Below are positions 61,895 to 64,000 of a DNA stretch of 64,000 nt, piece by piece; position 1 is the stretch's first letter, and every line of letters begins with the position of its first letter. The notes beneath the pieces are model-generated. The model made no database searches, was not told where the DNA came from, and saw only the letters and a program-made list of their open reading frames with translations. This DNA comes from CAG-390 sp964579135. GTDB lineage: Bacteria > Bacillota > Clostridia > Oscillospirales > CAG-272. The position numbers and the translations under genes are program-made. The DNA is taken from assembly GCA_964579135.1 (NCBI GenBank), contig CAZOFD010000005.1, positions 1 to 64,000 on the forward strand. Reading direction: 5' to 3'.

Positions 61895-62974
61895 ATGAAA
61901 AAGATATCTATTCTCGTGTACGACGTTTCCATTACCGGGGGAGCGGAGCGCGTTGCGCTCAATATGGCTAAGGCGTTTTCGCACAGGTACGACACCGAGA
62001 TCGTTTCACTGTTTTATTCGCAAGGCGACGCCGCCGACCGCACTCGCGAGGGTGTGGCGCTGTACGTGATATCGACCGCAACGCGCTCCATAACCGCGAA
62101 CTTTCTCTCTTTGCGGGGCGCGCTTGCCGCGCACTTCAAGGAGCGGGGGACGAATATTGTTTTTTGCATAACGGCGGGGGTCGTGACTTTGGGGGCTTCG
62201 GCGGCGCGTGCGGCGCACGCCGCGTGCGTTTACTGCGAACACTCGAACCTCGAAAACAGAACGTACGGAAAGAAGCACGTTTTGCGCCAATATATAGGTT
62301 CGGCGGTCGCCGACAAAACGGTTACTTTGACCGAGCGCGATATGCGGAATTTTATGCGGGTTTTCAAAACTCCGCGCGAAAAACTTACTGTCATTCCGAA
62401 TTGGTTTACTCCGAACGAAACAAAGAGAGAATATAAAACGGATTCGAAAGCGATAATAAGCGCCGGCAGACTCGAGGCTGTAAAGGGGCACGATATGCTC
62501 CTCGAGAGCGCGGTTGCGGTCGCACAGCGGCATCCCGATTGGCATTGGGACGTTTTCGGCGACGGCACGTTGCGCGAAAAACTCGAGAACGACGCGCGAG
62601 AGCGCGGCATCGACGGTTTTGTGACTTTCCGCGGTAACGTTAACGACCTTACGAGCAGATACGGTGATTACGCTATGTTCGTTTTGCCGTCGTATTACGA
62701 GGGGTTGCCGATGGTACTGCTCGAAGCGGCTTGCGCGGGCTTGCCCGTCGTCAGTTTCGACTGCCCCACGGGGCCCGCCGAACTCGTTGCGAACGGGGTA
62801 AACGGATTGATCGTTCCCGAGAGGGATACCGCGGCTCTTGCCGACGCGGTTTGTACGCTTATAGAAAATGCCGAGCTGAGGAAGTCTATGTCCGACAAGG
62901 CGGACGTTAAACTCGGCGAATATTCCGCGGAACGCGTTTTGGCAAAGTGGTTTGAACTGATAGAATCGTTTTAA
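61895..62974 (+). CDS. family 4 glycosyltransferase
   Basis: A GT-B retaining transferase. The N-terminal half starts KKISILVYDVSITGGAERVALNMAKAF; the C-terminal half has IISAGRLEAVKGHDMLL, WDVFGDGTL and VLPSYYEGLPMVLLEAACAGLPVV with the E-x7-E element. It has 359 residues and no membrane helix. It is the second sugar transferase of the cluster; donor and acceptor are unknown. Confidence 0.92.
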   Translation: MKKISILVYDVSITGGAERVALNMAKAFSHRYDTEIVSLFYSQGDAADRTREGVALYVISTATRSITANFLSLRGALAAHFKERGTNIVFCITAGVVTLGASAARAAHAACVYCEHSNLENRTYGKKHVLRQYIGSAVADKTVTLTERDMRNFMRVFKTPREKLTVIPNWFTPNETKREYKTDSKAIISAGRLEAVKGHDMLLESAVAVAQRHPDWHWDVFGDGTLREKLENDARERGIDGFVTFRGNVNDLTSRYGDYAMFVLPSYYEGLPMVLLEAACAGLPVVSFDCPTGPAELVANGVNGLIVPERDTAALADAVCTLIENAELRKSMSDKADVKLGEYSAERVLAKWFELIESF

Positions 62975-63088
62975 CCCTCTCACGAGCGCGCGGCGTGCCG
63001 CTCGCCGGCGGTACTTTCGCCGCAGTCGCGTAAAATAACGGAAAATGAAAACGTTTAAAGGAAGCGGTGTGCGCACCGAGGCATATCC

Positions 63089-64000
63089 ATGAAACTTACC
63101 GAAACTTCGTTGTACGGCAAATATCGAGCCGTTATAGTAAAAGTAAATAAAATGATAGAGTCGCCGAGAGCCGCCGAGCTTTATGCCGGCTACGGTCGCG
63201 CGGTCGGATCGTGGATTACGTTCGCTATCGTTGCGCTTGCCTCGGCGACCGCTTTGGCGGTCAGTTATTTCGTAACGATGTATGCCGATTGGGGATACGA
63301 GCTGGCGCTTGCGGCGGTGTGCACGGCGTGGGTTTATTCGCTGCTTTGGTCGCTCGTGCGGATAAAGGACAGGATCGTTGTGCTTATAATGGAACTTATG
63401 ATGTTCACGTTCCTGCTTGACAGACCGGTGATAGCCTTTTTACGAGGCGAAAAATGGTGGTCGACGTGGAGCCGGCGCACGACGCTCGCATCGCAGCTGT
63501 CGATATACGTCGGCGTGATATTTATTATGGTCGGCTGCGTTGCCCTCGAGGCGCTCGGGCGAAAAAGGCGCCGCGGCGCGACCGTGTGGCGCAGCGCGGA
63601 CCGCGAGCGCCCCGCGCACCCGTTGGCGCGGCGGATTTTCGCCTTTTCCGCGCTTGCGACCGGGCTTTTGTACGGCTATATGGAGATCGTGCGTTACTTT
63701 TATCTCCGCCGTTTCGATTACGAGGCGATGTATACGGGTGTAGGTCCGTGGTTTCCCTCGTTCTTTCACGTGGCGGCGGCGCTTTTTCCTTACCTATTGT
63801 TTGCATTTTTGGCGACTTTGCCGCCGAAAAAGCAGGCGTTGCCCGCGCTTGCCGGATATATCGCGCTTTCGCTTCCGTCTTTTTTGCTCGGGTCGCGCAA
63901 CGGTATAGTGATGAGCGTTATGTTTGCCGTGATATATATGATGCTTCGTGAATTTTTCGCGCCTCGCGGCGAAAAGTGGTTTCGTCGCAGGTATTTTGCT
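63089..64000 (+). CDS. polytopic membrane protein, possible Wzy-like polysaccharide polymerase (3' end beyond window)
   Basis: The frame opened by the ATG at 63089, seven bases after CGAGG, stays open to the window edge (304 codons). Hydrophobic helices are seen near residues 41-66, 70-88, 96-112, 133-150, 177-195 and 228-290. A motif reading LLGSRNGIVM near residue 270 resembles the GSRN element of Wzy-type O-antigen and capsule polymerases. The cluster context supports a polymerase; a ligase or flippase remains possible because the end is missing. Confidence 0.7.
   Translation, partial: MKLTETSLYGKYRAVIVKVNKMIESPRAAELYAGYGRAVGSWITFAIVALASATALAVSYFVTMYADWGYELALAAVCTAWVYSLLWSLVRIKDRIVVLIMELMMFTFLLDRPVIAFLRGEKWWSTWSRRTTLASQLSIYVGVIFIMVGCVALEALGRKRRRGATVWRSADRERPAHPLARRIFAFSALATGLLYGYMEIVRYFYLRRFDYEAMYTGVGPWFPSFFHVAAALFPYLLFAFLATLPPKKQALPALAGYIALSLPSFLLGSRNGIVMSVMFAVIYMMLREFFAPRGEKWFRRRYFA

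Overview
This window looks like the replication-origin region of an uncultured, moderate-GC Firmicute, most likely a clostridial gut-type bacterium. The evidence is the set dnaA-dnaN-recF-remB-gyrB-gyrA, parA/parB with three GTTTCACGTGAAAC (parS) sites, spoVG, both DUF370 paralogues (remB by gyrB, remA by yicC and rpoZ), a PASTA kinase/PP2C pair and a SpoIIQ-like M23 peptidase. No phage, insertion sequence, rRNA operon or CRISPR array was seen. The lineage is inferred from gene content only.

Layout. 0-2.2 kb: a partial tRNA-Gly, an M19 dipeptidase and a secreted protein whose start overlaps the gyrA stop. 2.2-11.8 kb: gyrA, gyrB, remB, recF, dnaN and dnaA, all on the minus strand. The dnaA-dnaN spacer holds a DnaA box, G-run, trinucleotide and AT-rich series resembling the Bacillus unwinding element, so it is the best oriC candidate. 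12-15.5 kb: a membrane-anchored MORN-repeat protein, a two-helix membrane protein and parBA, probably one operon. 15.5-19 kb: parS sites, rsmG, a methyltransferase and murC. 19-36 kb: short transcription units on both strands (spoVG, a phosphoesterase, deoD, a TetR regulator, tRNA-Gln, an unusual exonuclease, thiI, ygiQ, queA, dapA, an M23 peptidase, a MutS-like ATPase, a Xer recombinase, a CarD-like regulator, tRNA-Ser, a GNAT), many with clear sigma-A-type promoters and strong hairpin terminators. About 36.2 kb: a gene-free patch with several DnaA-box-like 9-mers. 36.5-45 kb: two fused ABC ATPase/permease proteins, an acyl-CoA ligase, deoB and thiN. 45-58.4 kb: a long minus-strand housekeeping run (yicC, remA, rpoZ, priA, def, fmt, yugP-like, rsmB, rlmN, prpC, prkC, rsgA), matching the Bacillus subtilis yloC-to-thiN region but without gmk, coaBC and rpe at their usual places. 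58.6-64 kb: a plus-strand surface-polysaccharide cluster that runs out of the window.

How the genes fit together. The left part is the replication initiation and origin segregation module. The central run couples translation initiation (def, fmt), rRNA modification (rsmB, rlmN), ribosome assembly (rsgA) and PASTA-kinase signalling. The right end starts a glycan assembly line: a phosphoglycosyl transferase, two glycosyltransferases, a TagB-like glycerophosphotransferase and a polymerase-like membrane protein. I found no wholly new multi-gene system. The most unusual items are the exonuclease with a duplicated N-terminal module, the MORN and membrane proteins in the parAB operon beside dnaA, the long acidic GyrB leader, the non-canonical G4 motif in RsgA, and the extra DnaA-box patches.
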